Assembly: GCA_946411385.1 (NCBI GenBank)
Contig: CAMKDV010000001.1
Coordinates: forward strand, 242,224 to 306,223
Source of the DNA: an uncultured Bacteroidales bacterium
GTDB taxonomy: Bacteria; Bacteroidota; Bacteroidia; Bacteroidales; Paludibacteraceae
DNA: 64,000 nt
Direction of reading: 5' to 3'
Part shown: piece by piece, positions 1-8,076 of the stretch
Numbering within the stretch: the stretch's first letter is position 1
How the letters are laid out: every line of letters begins with the position of its first letter
Notes under the pieces: generated by a model
Seen by the model: the letters and a program-made list of their open reading frames with translations, nothing else
Database searches by the model: none
What the model was told of the DNA's origin: nothing
Program-made: the position numbers and the translations under genes

Positions 1-1
1 A

Positions 2-73
2 TTTAGTCCGAATGGCGTAATAAATAGATGGGGCATCCGTCTGAAGAAATTCAGAGAATGTAGAATAATATAA
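2..73 (+). CDS. Possible C-terminal end of a gene cut by the window edge
   Basis: One forward frame is open from the left edge to a TAA at 71-73. It reads as a basic tail ending in residues such as RLKKFRECRII. Only 23 codons are visible, so no family can be assigned. It could be chance. The following ~110 bases up to the convergent nuclease gene show nothing recognisable. Confidence 0.25.
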   Translation, partial: FSPNGVINRWGIRLKKFRECRII

Positions 74-183
74 ACAACGATTGGACATGTTTTCTTATTG
101 GTGTTTTGTCTCTCAGTCATCTGTCGGTTGTGTCCCGCTCATTGCTCGGTGGATGACGAATTCTGAACACGCGTATTCAAAAT

Positions 184-1299
184 CTATTTTTCGTCCTTCT
201 CTTTCTTTTGTTGTTCTAGTTCCTTGACGGTGCGTTCAACAACTTGTTCGAGTTGGTAGGTTGCGACACCGAGGGGTTTCTGAATGTCTTGTAACGACCA
301 CTCGACAATCGTGCTTTTAGCTGTTTTGCAGATTACTAAACCTACGGAAGGATTATCTCCTTCTCCACGCAATAGTTTGTCCGCAGCCGTTACGTAGAAA
401 TTCAGTTTGCCTGCAAATTCGGGCATGAACTTAACCGCCTTCAATTCAATGATGACGTAACGTTTCTGTGGAATATGATAGAAGATGAGGTCCGGGAAGA
501 ATGTGGATTCATCATCAATACGCAGTTCCATCTGCCTACCCACATAGGCAAAGCCTTGTCCGAGTTCCAGAAGGAAATTAGTAATATTCTTGACAAGCGC
601 TTCTTCTAAATCTTCCTCATTATGGTCCTGCTTGAGCGAGAGAAATTCGAAATGGTATGGGTCTTTGAAGAGTTGTTGTGTCAGTTGGATTTGTTCGGCA
701 GGCAGAGTGTTGTCAAAGTTGGAAAGCGCTGCACCCTGTGCTTGGTATAGTTGAGCTGCAATCTGATCCTCCAGTTTACTACGACTCCAGCCTTCGTTGG
801 CTACCTTGTTGATATAGAAAAGTGCCTCATCGAGAGAGTGGCAATGTTCGATAATTTCCACATGATGATACCAAGGAACACGCCCAAAAATATCGGGAAT
901 TTCTAAAAGGTCGGCAGCCTGCTGACCTTTTTCGTCCGCAATTAGGTCGGCAGCTTGCTGACCTTTTGTAACTAGCTCATTATAAAAGTTATACCAGCGC
1001 TTCATATACTTCACATTCGTATATGAAAAGCCCGTAGAATCAGGGAAAGTCTCACGCATATCGAGGGCGAATTGTTTCACCACGCCTGCACCCCAACGAG
1101 ACTCAGCGCGCAACATTACAAGATCGCGTCCGATACTCCAATAGAACTCCAGCATCTCTGAGTTCACCTTGACGATTGCACGCGCTTGACTCTCGCGGAA
1201 GCGTTTCTTGACATCGGATAACCATTGTACGTAGTCAGCATCAGCGACGATGCCATCGCGGGTTACAAATGCCGGTTTGCTCTTTTCTATATTAGCCAT
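184..1299 (-). CDS. YhcG-type PDDEXK nuclease domain protein (DUF1016)
   Basis: A 371-residue protein of the YhcG/DUF1016 family: an N-terminal helical domain (about residues 20-200) followed by a PDDEXK nuclease fold (about 215-350). The nuclease core is visible as PDLIFYH followed by VIIELKA, giving the Asp and Glu-x-Lys residues of the active site. Members are linked to mobile DNA, restriction-like functions and recombination, but the role of most is unknown. The start at 1299 begins just before the family's usual N-terminal region. It is monocistronic as far as can be seen. Its middle contains a 36-bp tandem duplication that repeats the residues KGQQAADL. The family call is firm; the biological role is not known. 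Confidence 0.85.
   Translation of the reverse strand: MANIEKSKPAFVTRDGIVADADYVQWLSDVKKRFRESQARAIVKVNSEMLEFYWSIGRDLVMLRAESRWGAGVVKQFALDMRETFPDSTGFSYTNVKYMKRWYNFYNELVTKGQQAADLIADEKGQQAADLLEIPDIFGRVPWYHHVEIIEHCHSLDEALFYINKVANEGWSRSKLEDQIAAQLYQAQGAALSNFDNTLPAEQIQLTQQLFKDPYHFEFLSLKQDHNEEDLEEALVKNITNFLLELGQGFAYVGRQMELRIDDESTFFPDLIFYHIPQKRYVIIELKAVKFMPEFAGKLNFYVTAADKLLRGEGDNPSVGLVICKTAKSTIVEWSLQDIQKPLGVATYQLEQVVERTVKELEQQKKEKDEK
908..964. repeat. 36-bp tandem duplication of a palindromic segment inside the YhcG-like gene
   Basis: Two copies of a 21-bp near-palindrome (left arm AGGTCGGCAG, right arm CTGCTGACCT) lie at 908-928 and 944-964, exactly 36 bp apart. The spacing keeps the reading frame and the encoded peptide KGQQAADL appears twice. 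It is seen directly; whether it is a mobile palindrome or a local duplication is inference. Confidence 0.75.
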
Positions 1300-1329
1300 A
1301 TCTTAGTATTAGTTTTTATCGTTTTACTT

Positions 1330-1345
1330 GTGCGACACGTCGCAC
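1330..1345. promoter_or_regulatory. Perfect 7-bp inverted repeat upstream of the YhcG-like gene
   Basis: GTGCGAC and GTCGCAC face each other across two bases, 31-46 nt upstream of the gene that starts at 1299 on the reverse strand. Its position suits an operator or a small RNA hairpin. The rest of 1300-1693 has no convincing gene; a 91-codon forward frame from 1512 lacks any family feature. Confidence 0.4.
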
Positions 1346-1693
1346 ATTTTAGTTTCTAATTTTACTCTTTGCGAATCATTCTAATGTGCATTCAAGAAAT
1401 AATCGTTCGCAACGAAAGTGAAGATAAGAACAGGACCATCACGGGACCATCTCCCAATGACCTTACTTTCAGAACATTTTTACGATTCTTTCTGTTCTCT
1501 TTTCCACTCTTTTGTTGTTCTGTCTAATCTTACGTTCCCTATTTGCACCTTGCAGTATTCAATTCGTTCTCTATCCATTGTCGAGCCATAGTCGTATTCC
1601 ACTGTACCTTATATATACTATGTATATATCCCGTGATTTTACAATCTCGCAGTCTGAGAGGGAGGATATGTTTAATATGGCGGAGGGCATATA

Positions 1694-2707
1694 TTACATC
1701 TTTTTGAGGAGCAAGTCGGTGGTGATTTCCATCTTATTGAACGCGAACCACTTTTGTCCTAAGTCCTTGATTGATGCGCCGAAATGATAGACCTCGTCGT
1801 CGATGCATAAGAACCGGTCGTGAGCATCCTGGAACGGCAGGACATCAATCGGGGCGTATTGCGCGTTATGGCGGTCGATATCCAGCCGTAACTGCTTGGT
1901 GAAGAACTTGGTGTAGATCTTGGCAGTTACACCTGCTGCGCGTTTGTCAAGAAGCGTTAGGACGGTTTCGTCGATATACTTATCGATGAGGACGATGCGT
2001 TGTTTGGCGCTTTTGACCAAGCCGCAAACGAAAGCATACGAATCGTAGATCTGCCCGTTGAAGAACAATCCCTGCGTAGGTTTGGCCTCGCCATTATCCA
2101 AGCGGCGGAAGACTTCTTCGAGTTTCTTGTCATTCTCAGATAGATGGGAAACAATCTCTTCTTGATGCGCGCCAAGTGCCAATTGATTATGTTCTATAAC
2201 CTCCAGCCGTTGGAACATTTGGGCATTCGATGCCCAAAAATGCCGTGATGCCGTAAAGGCACGCATGATCTGGATGTTGGTGCTGATGGCTAATGGTGTG
2301 CGGAGAACACTACTGAGCATGGCAACGCCGTTTTCAGTGAAGGCGTAGGGGAGTTTGCGTGCGCCCATCTTTATTGAATTGGATATCGCAATTTGCGATT
2401 TCCATTTCTCTTCATCATCCAAGGTTGCAAATTGTGACCTTGAAGAATCAATATTGGATATCGCAAATTGCGATTTCCAATTTTCAAACTCCTCTTTGGA
2501 GAGTTGGAACATAAAGTCGTCAGGGAAACGTTCGATATTACGTTTCACTTGCTCATTAAGACGTCCTGTCTCTACCCCATACAGCCGTGCCAAATCACGG
2601 TCAAGCATGACCTGCTTGCCACGGATGACATGAATGAGATCTTCGATCTGCTCCAATGGTTGCAAAGTTCCAGTTTCAACTTTCGCTATGTCGTTGTGTT
2701 TTGCCAT
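1694..2707 (-). CDS. ORF6N domain protein with PLD-like C-terminal region
   Basis: A 337-residue protein. Residues ~20-165 match the ORF6N DNA-binding domain typical of phage and mobile-element proteins (IRGKQVMLDRDLARLYGVET, RFPDDFMFQL, then LPYAFTENGVAML). The C-terminal ~130 residues (from FFNGQIYDSYAFV) resemble the PLD-like tail often fused to ORF6N in Bacteroidales, with HDRFLCIDD near the end. Inside the ORF6N domain the segment SQFAISN recurs as SQIAISN, flanking SQFATL, each coded by a palindrome. The gene has its own reverse promoter at 2732-2763 and a three-copy 23-bp repeat beyond it. Probably a DNA-binding protein of mobile-element origin; its target is unknown. Confidence 0.8.
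   Translation of the reverse strand: MAKHNDIAKVETGTLQPLEQIEDLIHVIRGKQVMLDRDLARLYGVETGRLNEQVKRNIERFPDDFMFQLSKEEFENWKSQFAISNIDSSRSQFATLDDEEKWKSQIAISNSIKMGARKLPYAFTENGVAMLSSVLRTPLAISTNIQIMRAFTASRHFWASNAQMFQRLEVIEHNQLALGAHQEEIVSHLSENDKKLEEVFRRLDNGEAKPTQGLFFNGQIYDSYAFVCGLVKSAKQRIVLIDKYIDETVLTLLDKRAAGVTAKIYTKFFTKQLRLDIDRHNAQYAPIDVLPFQDAHDRFLCIDDEVYHFGASIKDLGQKWFAFNKMEITTDLLLKKM
2380..2484. repeat. In-frame palindromic repeats inside the ORF6N gene
   Basis: Two copies of a ~28-bp segment centred on the palindrome ATCGCAA-N-TTGCGAT lie near 2380-2408 and 2455-2484, with a diverged third (GGTTGCAAATTGTGACC) between them. They encode the repeated SQ(F/I)AISN peptides of the ORF6N domain. Confidence 0.65.
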
Positions 2708-2731
2708 GACGTGTCATCTTCCATTCGCGTA

Positions 2732-2763
2732 CAAAGATACTAAAAATAAATGATATATGCAAA
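2732..2763 (-). promoter_or_regulatory. Bacteroidota-type promoter for the ORF6N gene
   Basis: On the reverse strand, TTTG (2760-2763) is followed after 20 nt by TATCTTTG (2732-2739). Transcription would start near 2725, about 18 nt upstream of the ATG at 2707. Confidence 0.75.
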
Positions 2764-2790
2764 TTTTTTCGTAAGTTTTTTGTGTTTTGA

Positions 2791-2849
2791 TCACCGAGTT
2801 GGCGCATTTTTGAACACCGAGTTGGCAGATTTTTAATCACCGAGTTGGC
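2791..2849. repeat. Three 23-bp direct repeats upstream of the ORF6N promoter
   Basis: The 12-mer CACCGAGTTGGC occurs at 2792-2803, 2815-2826 and 2838-2849, with an exact 23-bp period. An A/T-rich linker (ATTTTT) separates the copies. The array starts ~30 bp upstream of the ORF6N promoter's -33 element and ends ~40 bp before the gldD stop. The period of about two helical turns suits a protein-binding array (operator or iteron). No origin-like features accompany it. Confidence 0.85.
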
Positions 2850-2889
2850 ATAATTTTGCCCCATAAACCGAAAGGACGATTAGAGTAAT

Positions 2890-3462
2890 CTACTGCCAGC
2901 AGAAGGATTCGATGAGGTGGTGGATATCGGCACGAAGGACCTCATTGACGGGAGCAAGGGAGTCGGCGTTGGGGATGGTATTGTAGTACAATGCTCCGCG
3001 GAAAAAATGGTGGACGGAATCCGTCAGGAAGAACTGCGCAGGTGAGGCGGTATTGCCTTCCAGGTCATAATATACTCCCCAGACCCTATGCCGGGCATCG
3101 GTATATCCCTGCTCGGGGATAGCGTCCGCCTTGATAGCATGATCGAACACAAAGCGTACGGCATCGTCGGTCAATTGCCGCAAGTTGCCTTCCAGAGGCT
3201 TGTAGCTGCAATGGATACGCGCATTGAGCGTAGGATAGACTATATCCACCCAATACGGTTCGGCATTTTCCAGGCGGGTATCGGCATACGCCAGCGACGA
3301 CTGCTCATACGAATACGGATAGCCGGCTAAGGCGACACGCTCATACGAGTAAGCGGGTATCTCGATACGATAATATCCGAACGGACGAGGTACAGACGGA
3401 CGGGAGCAACCCACCAAAACGATGGCTGCTACCGCAAAAAATATGAACCTGACTACGCGCAT
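2890..3462 (-). CDS. gldD: Gliding motility / T9SS-associated lipoprotein GldD
   Basis: A 190-residue lipoprotein with a signal peptide ending in the lipobox LVGC. It carries GldD family landmarks: PRPFGYYRIEIP near the mature N-terminus, NARIHCSYK, KADAIPEQGY, then QFFLTDSVHHFFRGALYYN and a C-terminus ending IESFCW. GldD is a Bacteroidota envelope protein that works with the gliding and type IX secretion machinery. The Met at 3462 is preferred over an in-frame Met at 3483, because the promoter (-7 box 3481-3488) places the transcript start near 3475, downstream of the earlier codon. No other gld gene is adjacent. Confidence 0.88.
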   Translation of the reverse strand: MRVVRFIFFAVAAIVLVGCSRPSVPRPFGYYRIEIPAYSYERVALAGYPYSYEQSSLAYADTRLENAEPYWVDIVYPTLNARIHCSYKPLEGNLRQLTDDAVRFVFDHAIKADAIPEQGYTDARHRVWGVYYDLEGNTASPAQFFLTDSVHHFFRGALYYNTIPNADSLAPVNEVLRADIHHLIESFCWQ

Positions 3463-3480
3463 CCTATCCAAATAACACCA

Positions 3481-3512
3481 CAAAGATACAACATTTTCTT
3501 GAAAAATGCAAA
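3481..3512 (-). promoter_or_regulatory. Promoter for gldD
   Basis: Reverse-strand TTTG at 3509-3512 and TATCTTTG at 3481-3488, 20 nt apart. The predicted leader is only ~12 nt, so the gene start at 3462 is favoured. Confidence 0.75.
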
Positions 3513-3547
3513 TAATTCGAGATATTTACTCTTTTTTTGCACATATA

Positions 3548-3579
3548 TTTGCATATTTGAAAAAAAAATCGTAACTTTG
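3548..3579 (+). promoter_or_regulatory. Promoter for the manC-like/glycogen gene run
   Basis: TTTG at 3548-3551 and TAACTTTG at 3572-3579 with 20 nt between them, ~32 nt upstream of the ATG at 3611. The next genes are closely spaced, so this promoter may drive several of them. Confidence 0.8.
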
Positions 3580-3610
3580 TATGTGAAAAAATATATTTCA
3601 ACGAACTATC

Positions 3611-4768
3611 ATGATAGATAAGTTAGCCCCCGAGCGCAATTTTTGCGTCATCATGGCCGGCGGCGTAGGCAGTCGTTTTTGGCCCGAGAGCCGGAACAGT
3701 CGTCCGAAACAGTTCTTGGACTTCTTCGGTACAGGTCGTAGTCTGTTGCAGATGACCGTGGACCGGTTCAGGCAGATAGTGCCTGTGGAGAACATCCTGA
3801 TCGTGACCAACGTTCAGTATCGCAATATGATGCTGGAGCAGTTGCCTGATTTCAAGCCCTCGCAGATCCTATGCGAACCAGCTCGCCGGAACACAGCCCC
3901 TTGCGTGGCTTATGCCATCTCGCACATCTCGGGCATGGTAGGATGGAAATTAGGCGTAAAGAGCATAGCGGATGTTGACTGGAACGATCCTGCCAGCCAC
4001 GCCAACATCATCGTAGCCCCCAGCGATCATCTGATATTGCGCGAAGACAAGTTCATGGATACCTTGAAAGTCGGACTGAATTTCATAGCCGAACATGACA
4101 GTCTGCTCACGCTGGGTATGCGGCCTACGCGTCCGGAGACAGGCTACGGCTACATACAGCTGGATAACGCCAGGAACAAACGCGAGAATGCCGTGCTGCC
4201 GGTCAAGACGTTTACCGAGAAGCCGAACGCCGAACTGGCGAAAGTATTCTACGAGAGCGGTGAGTTCCTATGGAACTCCGGCATCTTCCTCTGGAACTTG
4301 CGCACCATCCGCAAGGCTTTCCGCCAGCACCAGCCAATCATAGCCGATGTGTTCAAGAAGGGTGACGAACTGATGAACACGCCGGCGGAAGAGGCGTTCA
4401 TTCAGGAGATGTTCCCCACCTGTCCGAATATCAGTTTGGACTATGGCATCATGGAGAAAGCATCGGATGTGCGGGTTATCTATGCCGACTTCGGTTGGAG
4501 CGACCTGGGTACATGGGGCTCGCTGTACGACCTGAGCGAGAAAGATGCCAACCGGAACGTCACACTGCACGGCAAAACCCTGTTCTACGACAGCCATAGC
4601 AATGTGGTAACCTTGCCACAAGGGCATCTCGCCGTGATAGAGGGATTGGAAGACATGATCGTTACCCAAAACGATAATGTGCTGCTGATCTGCCGGAAGA
4701 AAAACGAGCAGATGATACGCCAGTTCGTAGCAGACGCCGAAAAGGCTTTTGACGGAAAGTATACGTAA
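3611..4768 (+). CDS. Mannose-1-phosphate guanylyltransferase
   Basis: A 385-residue nucleotidyltransferase that makes GDP-mannose from GTP and mannose-1-phosphate, for glycan and envelope polysaccharide synthesis. The pyrophosphorylase signature GGVGSRFWPESRNSRPKQF lies near the N-terminus. Further family landmarks are VAPSDHLI, RPETGYGYIQ, VKTFTEKP, ESGEFLWNSGIFLW and FGWSDLGTWGSLY. The length fits the short form of the family, without the isomerase domain of bifunctional ManC/AlgA proteins. It starts the forward run and is followed 23 nt later by the glycogen debranching gene. Confidence 0.93.
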   Translation: MIDKLAPERNFCVIMAGGVGSRFWPESRNSRPKQFLDFFGTGRSLLQMTVDRFRQIVPVENILIVTNVQYRNMMLEQLPDFKPSQILCEPARRNTAPCVAYAISHISGMVGWKLGVKSIADVDWNDPASHANIIVAPSDHLILREDKFMDTLKVGLNFIAEHDSLLTLGMRPTRPETGYGYIQLDNARNKRENAVLPVKTFTEKPNAELAKVFYESGEFLWNSGIFLWNLRTIRKAFRQHQPIIADVFKKGDELMNTPAEEAFIQEMFPTCPNISLDYGIMEKASDVRVIYADFGWSDLGTWGSLYDLSEKDANRNVTLHGKTLFYDSHSNVVTLPQGHLAVIEGLEDMIVTQNDNVLLICRKKNEQMIRQFVADAEKAFDGKYT

Positions 4769-4791
4769 GCAACAAAATAAATCCACACAAT

Positions 4792-6756
4792 ATGAGTTAC
4801 CTGAATTTCGACAAGACCTTACTCGTCAATTTGGAGCGAAGCCTCAGCAAAGAGCTTCTGCTCACAAATAGGGCGGGTACGTATTGCGCCTCCACGCTCG
4901 TAGGGTGTAATACGCGCAAGTACCATGGACAGTTGATCGTACCCGTGGGAGAGCACAACTATGTACTGCTCTCCTCGCTGGACGAGACGATCATCCAGCA
5001 TGGTGCTGCCTTCAACCTCGGATTGCATGAGTACGGTGAGAACCAGTTCTCGCCCAACGGACACAAGTACATCCGCGAGTTTGATTGCATCACTATCAGT
5101 AAGACCACCTACCGCGTGGGCGGTGTTGTTCTCACCAAGGAACACATGCTCGTCAGCTTCGAGCCGCGCATCCTGATCCGTTATACCCTGCTGGACTCGG
5201 GTACGGCTACCACGATGCGTTTCAAGCCGTTCCTCGCTTTCCGCGACATCAACGAGCTGACGCAGGCCAACAATGTAGCCAATCCGTCGATGGAAGAGAT
5301 AGCCAACGGACGGTCGTGCCAGCTCTACGACAGCCTGCCCAGGTTGTACATGCAATTCAACAAGCAGGTACAATACGTTCACGACCCGCATTGGTACGAA
5401 GGCATCCGCTACCGCAAGGAGAAAGAGCGCGGATTTGAGTACAAAGAGGACCAGATGGTGCCCGGCTATTTCGAGGTACAGATGCGCAAAGGCGAGTCGA
5501 TCATCTTCTCTGCCGGCGTGAGCGAGCTGCGTCCTGCCGGACTCAAACAGCTATGGGAGAAAGAAACGGAGCGCCGTATAGCCAAGAACGATATGTACTC
5601 GTGGCTCAAGAACTCCGCTTCACAGTTCTACAAACGTGAGGGCGACAAGTGTTACCTGCTGCCCGGCTATCCATGGTACAAAGCCAACGCGCGAAGTGAG
5701 TTCTTCGCCCTATGCGCTTGCACGATGGGCATCAACCGGCCCGAATACTGGGATGTGATCATGAACAAGACCGCCGTTCCCGAGGTGCGCGCTTTCCTTG
5801 ACGGCCAACGCGACGGACTGCATCTGGAGGGCATGGACGAGGCTGACGCGCTGCTGTGGTTCGTGTATGCCGTACAGGAGTATACCAAGTATGCCGACAT
5901 CAAGGAGGTAGCAGCTCAGTACGGCGAACTGGTTCACGACATCATCGGCTTCTACCGCAAGCAGCAACATCCGCGTGCCATACTGCACCATAACGGTCTG
6001 CTATGGGTGGACGGCACGCAGATACCTGCCACTTGGATGAACGCCATGGAGGACGGACGGCCTATCACCCCGCGTACAGGCTATGTGGTTGAGATCAATG
6101 CCTATTGGTACAACGCCATGTGTTTTGATACCGAACTGCTCCGCGCTGCCGGCAAAGATCATCTGGCAGAACTGATGGAGTATCAGTCAGAACTTACGCG
6201 CGACGCTTTTGTCCGCACGTTCTGGAACGGATTGTACCTGAACGACTATGTGGTAGACAACTATCAGGACAAGGAGGTGCGTCCGAATCAGATATGGGCA
6301 GTATCGCTGCCGTATTCTCCGCTGGACAAAAGGCAGCAGAAAGCAGTAGTGGATATCTGCACCAAAGAGCTGTACACGCCCAAGGGATTGCGTACGCTCT
6401 CGCCCAAGAGCGGCAACTACCGTCCGGTATATATCGGTGGTCAGTTGGAGCGCGACCGCAACTTCCACAACGGTCCTGTATGGCCGTCCACGCTGTCGGC
6501 ATACGGCAAGGCTTACCTGCGCGTCTATCAGCACAGCGGCGAGAGCTTCATGCGCCGCCTGCTCGTAGGCTTTGAGGCGGAGATGAGCGAACTATGTATT
6601 GGCACGCTCAACGAGCTCTACGATGGCAACCCGCCCTACAAAGGCCACGGCGGCATGAGTTATGCGCCCAGCGTAGCGGCTGTGCTATCCGTCTACAACG
6701 AACTGCTCGCACTGGAAGCTTCGGCAAACAATGAACAAGAAAACGCACAAAAATAG
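4792..6756 (+). CDS. Glycogen debranching enzyme (amylo-alpha-1,6-glucosidase, GH133)
   Basis: A 654-residue protein with the bacterial N-terminal debranching domain (about 15-240; TNRAGTYCASTLVGCNTRKYHG, LLSSLDETIIQHGA) and a C-terminal (alpha/alpha)6 barrel (about 280-640; EGMDEADALLWFVYA, TPRTGYVVEINAYWYNAM, GPVWPSTLSAYGKAYL). It should remove alpha-1,6-linked branch residues from glycogen in the cytoplasm. It sits 12 nt upstream of a GT4 glycogen-synthase-like gene and close to a GH57 gene, the usual Bacteroidota glycogen cluster. Nothing is odd about it; the length is normal. Confidence 0.93.
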   Translation: MSYLNFDKTLLVNLERSLSKELLLTNRAGTYCASTLVGCNTRKYHGQLIVPVGEHNYVLLSSLDETIIQHGAAFNLGLHEYGENQFSPNGHKYIREFDCITISKTTYRVGGVVLTKEHMLVSFEPRILIRYTLLDSGTATTMRFKPFLAFRDINELTQANNVANPSMEEIANGRSCQLYDSLPRLYMQFNKQVQYVHDPHWYEGIRYRKEKERGFEYKEDQMVPGYFEVQMRKGESIIFSAGVSELRPAGLKQLWEKETERRIAKNDMYSWLKNSASQFYKREGDKCYLLPGYPWYKANARSEFFALCACTMGINRPEYWDVIMNKTAVPEVRAFLDGQRDGLHLEGMDEADALLWFVYAVQEYTKYADIKEVAAQYGELVHDIIGFYRKQQHPRAILHHNGLLWVDGTQIPATWMNAMEDGRPITPRTGYVVEINAYWYNAMCFDTELLRAAGKDHLAELMEYQSELTRDAFVRTFWNGLYLNDYVVDNYQDKEVRPNQIWAVSLPYSPLDKRQQKAVVDICTKELYTPKGLRTLSPKSGNYRPVYIGGQLERDRNFHNGPVWPSTLSAYGKAYLRVYQHSGESFMRRLLVGFEAEMSELCIGTLNELYDGNPPYKGHGGMSYAPSVAAVLSVYNELLALEASANNEQENAQK

Positions 6757-6768
6757 GAGGACTACAGA

Positions 6769-8031
6769 ATGAAAGCATTAATGTTTGGTTGGGAGTTTCC
6801 CCCTCATATCCTCGGTGGATTAGGTACAGCCAGTTACGGTCTGACCCGAGGCATGGCACAACAGCCTGATATGCAGATCACCTTCGTCATCCCGCGTCCG
6901 TGGGGCGACGAGGATCAGTCGTTCCTGCGCATCATCGGAGCCAACAGCGTTCCTGTGGTGTGGAAAGATGTGGATTACAACTACGTACGCCAGCGCATGG
7001 AGGGCAAGATGTCGCCCGAAGAGTTCTACCATCTGCGCAATGGCATTCATTACGATTATACCCGTATCGGCACGGACGACCTCGGATGTATAGGTTTCTC
7101 CGGTCGTTATCCCGACAACCTGCTGGAGGAGATCAGCAACTACGAGGCAGTAGCTTCCGTGCTGGCACACTCGCTGGATTTTGATATCATCCACTCTCAC
7201 GACTGGTTGACCTATCCTGCCGGCGTCTTTGCCAAGCATATCAGCGGCAAACCGCTGGTTATCCACGTGCATGCTACCGATTTCGACCGCTCTCGCGGTA
7301 ATGTCAATCCTACCGTGTTCGCTATCGAGAAGCGTGGTATGGAGGAGGCTGACCACATCATGTGCGTAAGTAACCTGACGCGCCAGACGGTTATCGAGAA
7401 ATATGGTATTCCTGCTTACAAGGTTTCCACGGTACACAATGCCGTAGAGCCGCTGCCTAACCCCGAAGAGTTCGTCAAGCATGCCCGCAAGGACAAACTG
7501 GTGACTTTCCTCGGACGAATCACGATGCAGAAAGGTCCTGAGTTCTTCGTGGAGGCTGCTGCCCGCGTACTTGCCAAGACCGACGGCGTTCGTTTCGTCA
7601 TGGCAGGTTCGGGCGACAAGATGCAGGAGATGATTGACCTGGTGGCCAAGCGAGGCATAGCCGACAAGTTCCATTTCCCGGGCTTCATGCGCGGCAAACA
7701 GGTACAGGAGATGCTTTGCGAGAGCGATGTATACATCATGCCATCCGTTTCCGAGCCGTTCGGTATATCCCCGCTGGAAGCGATGCAGGTAGGTTGCCCG
7801 TCTATCATCAGTCATCAGTCGGGTTGCGCAGAGATCCTGACGCACGCCATCAAGACCGACTACTGGGATATCGACGCCATGGCCGACGCTATCTACGCTA
7901 TCGTCAAGTACCCGGCTATGTACAAGTCGCTCAGCGAACTGGGTAAGGAAGAGGTGAATAACATCAAGTGGTATGACGCCGGACTGAAGGTGCGTCGCAT
8001 CTATGATGGTGTAATCAACCACACGCTGTAA
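6769..8031 (+). CDS. Glycosyltransferase family 4, glycogen-synthase-like
   Basis: A 420-residue GT-B glycosyltransferase. The N-terminal half opens with FGWEFPPHILGGLGTASYGL, the glycine-rich sugar-nucleotide-binding motif of glycogen synthases and related GT4 enzymes. The C-terminal half holds VTFLGRITMQKGPEFFVEAA, the donor-site motif SEPFGISPLEAM, and GCPSIIS. In Bacteroidota the gene beside the GH133 debranching enzyme is generally taken as the glycogen synthase, though direct evidence is limited. RBS AGGAGG precedes the ATG at 6769. A heptamer array directly follows its stop codon. Confidence 0.9.
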   Translation: MKALMFGWEFPPHILGGLGTASYGLTRGMAQQPDMQITFVIPRPWGDEDQSFLRIIGANSVPVVWKDVDYNYVRQRMEGKMSPEEFYHLRNGIHYDYTRIGTDDLGCIGFSGRYPDNLLEEISNYEAVASVLAHSLDFDIIHSHDWLTYPAGVFAKHISGKPLVIHVHATDFDRSRGNVNPTVFAIEKRGMEEADHIMCVSNLTRQTVIEKYGIPAYKVSTVHNAVEPLPNPEEFVKHARKDKLVTFLGRITMQKGPEFFVEAAARVLAKTDGVRFVMAGSGDKMQEMIDLVAKRGIADKFHFPGFMRGKQVQEMLCESDVYIMPSVSEPFGISPLEAMQVGCPSIISHQSGCAEILTHAIKTDYWDIDAMADAIYAIVKYPAMYKSLSELGKEEVNNIKWYDAGLKVRRIYDGVINHTL

Positions 8032-8064
8032 ATCACAAATCACAAATTACAAATCACGAATTAA
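8031..8064. repeat. Heptamer array (AATCACA-type) between the GT4 and GH57 genes
   Basis: The units AATCACA, AATCACA, AATTACA, AATCACG and a partial AATTA follow each other with a 7-bp period, starting on the last base of the GT4 stop codon and filling most of the spacer before the GH57 gene. Confidence 0.8.
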
Positions 8065-8076
8065 ATATATTGCCTT

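Noticed and set aside
1512..1787. A 91-codon forward frame between the nuclease and ORF6N genes
   Set aside because: It overlaps the end of the ORF6N gene and has no ribosome-binding site or family feature.
6820..8043. A 407-codon frame antisense to the GT4 gene
   Set aside because: The GT4 reading frame has clear motifs and operon context; the antisense frame is a shadow.
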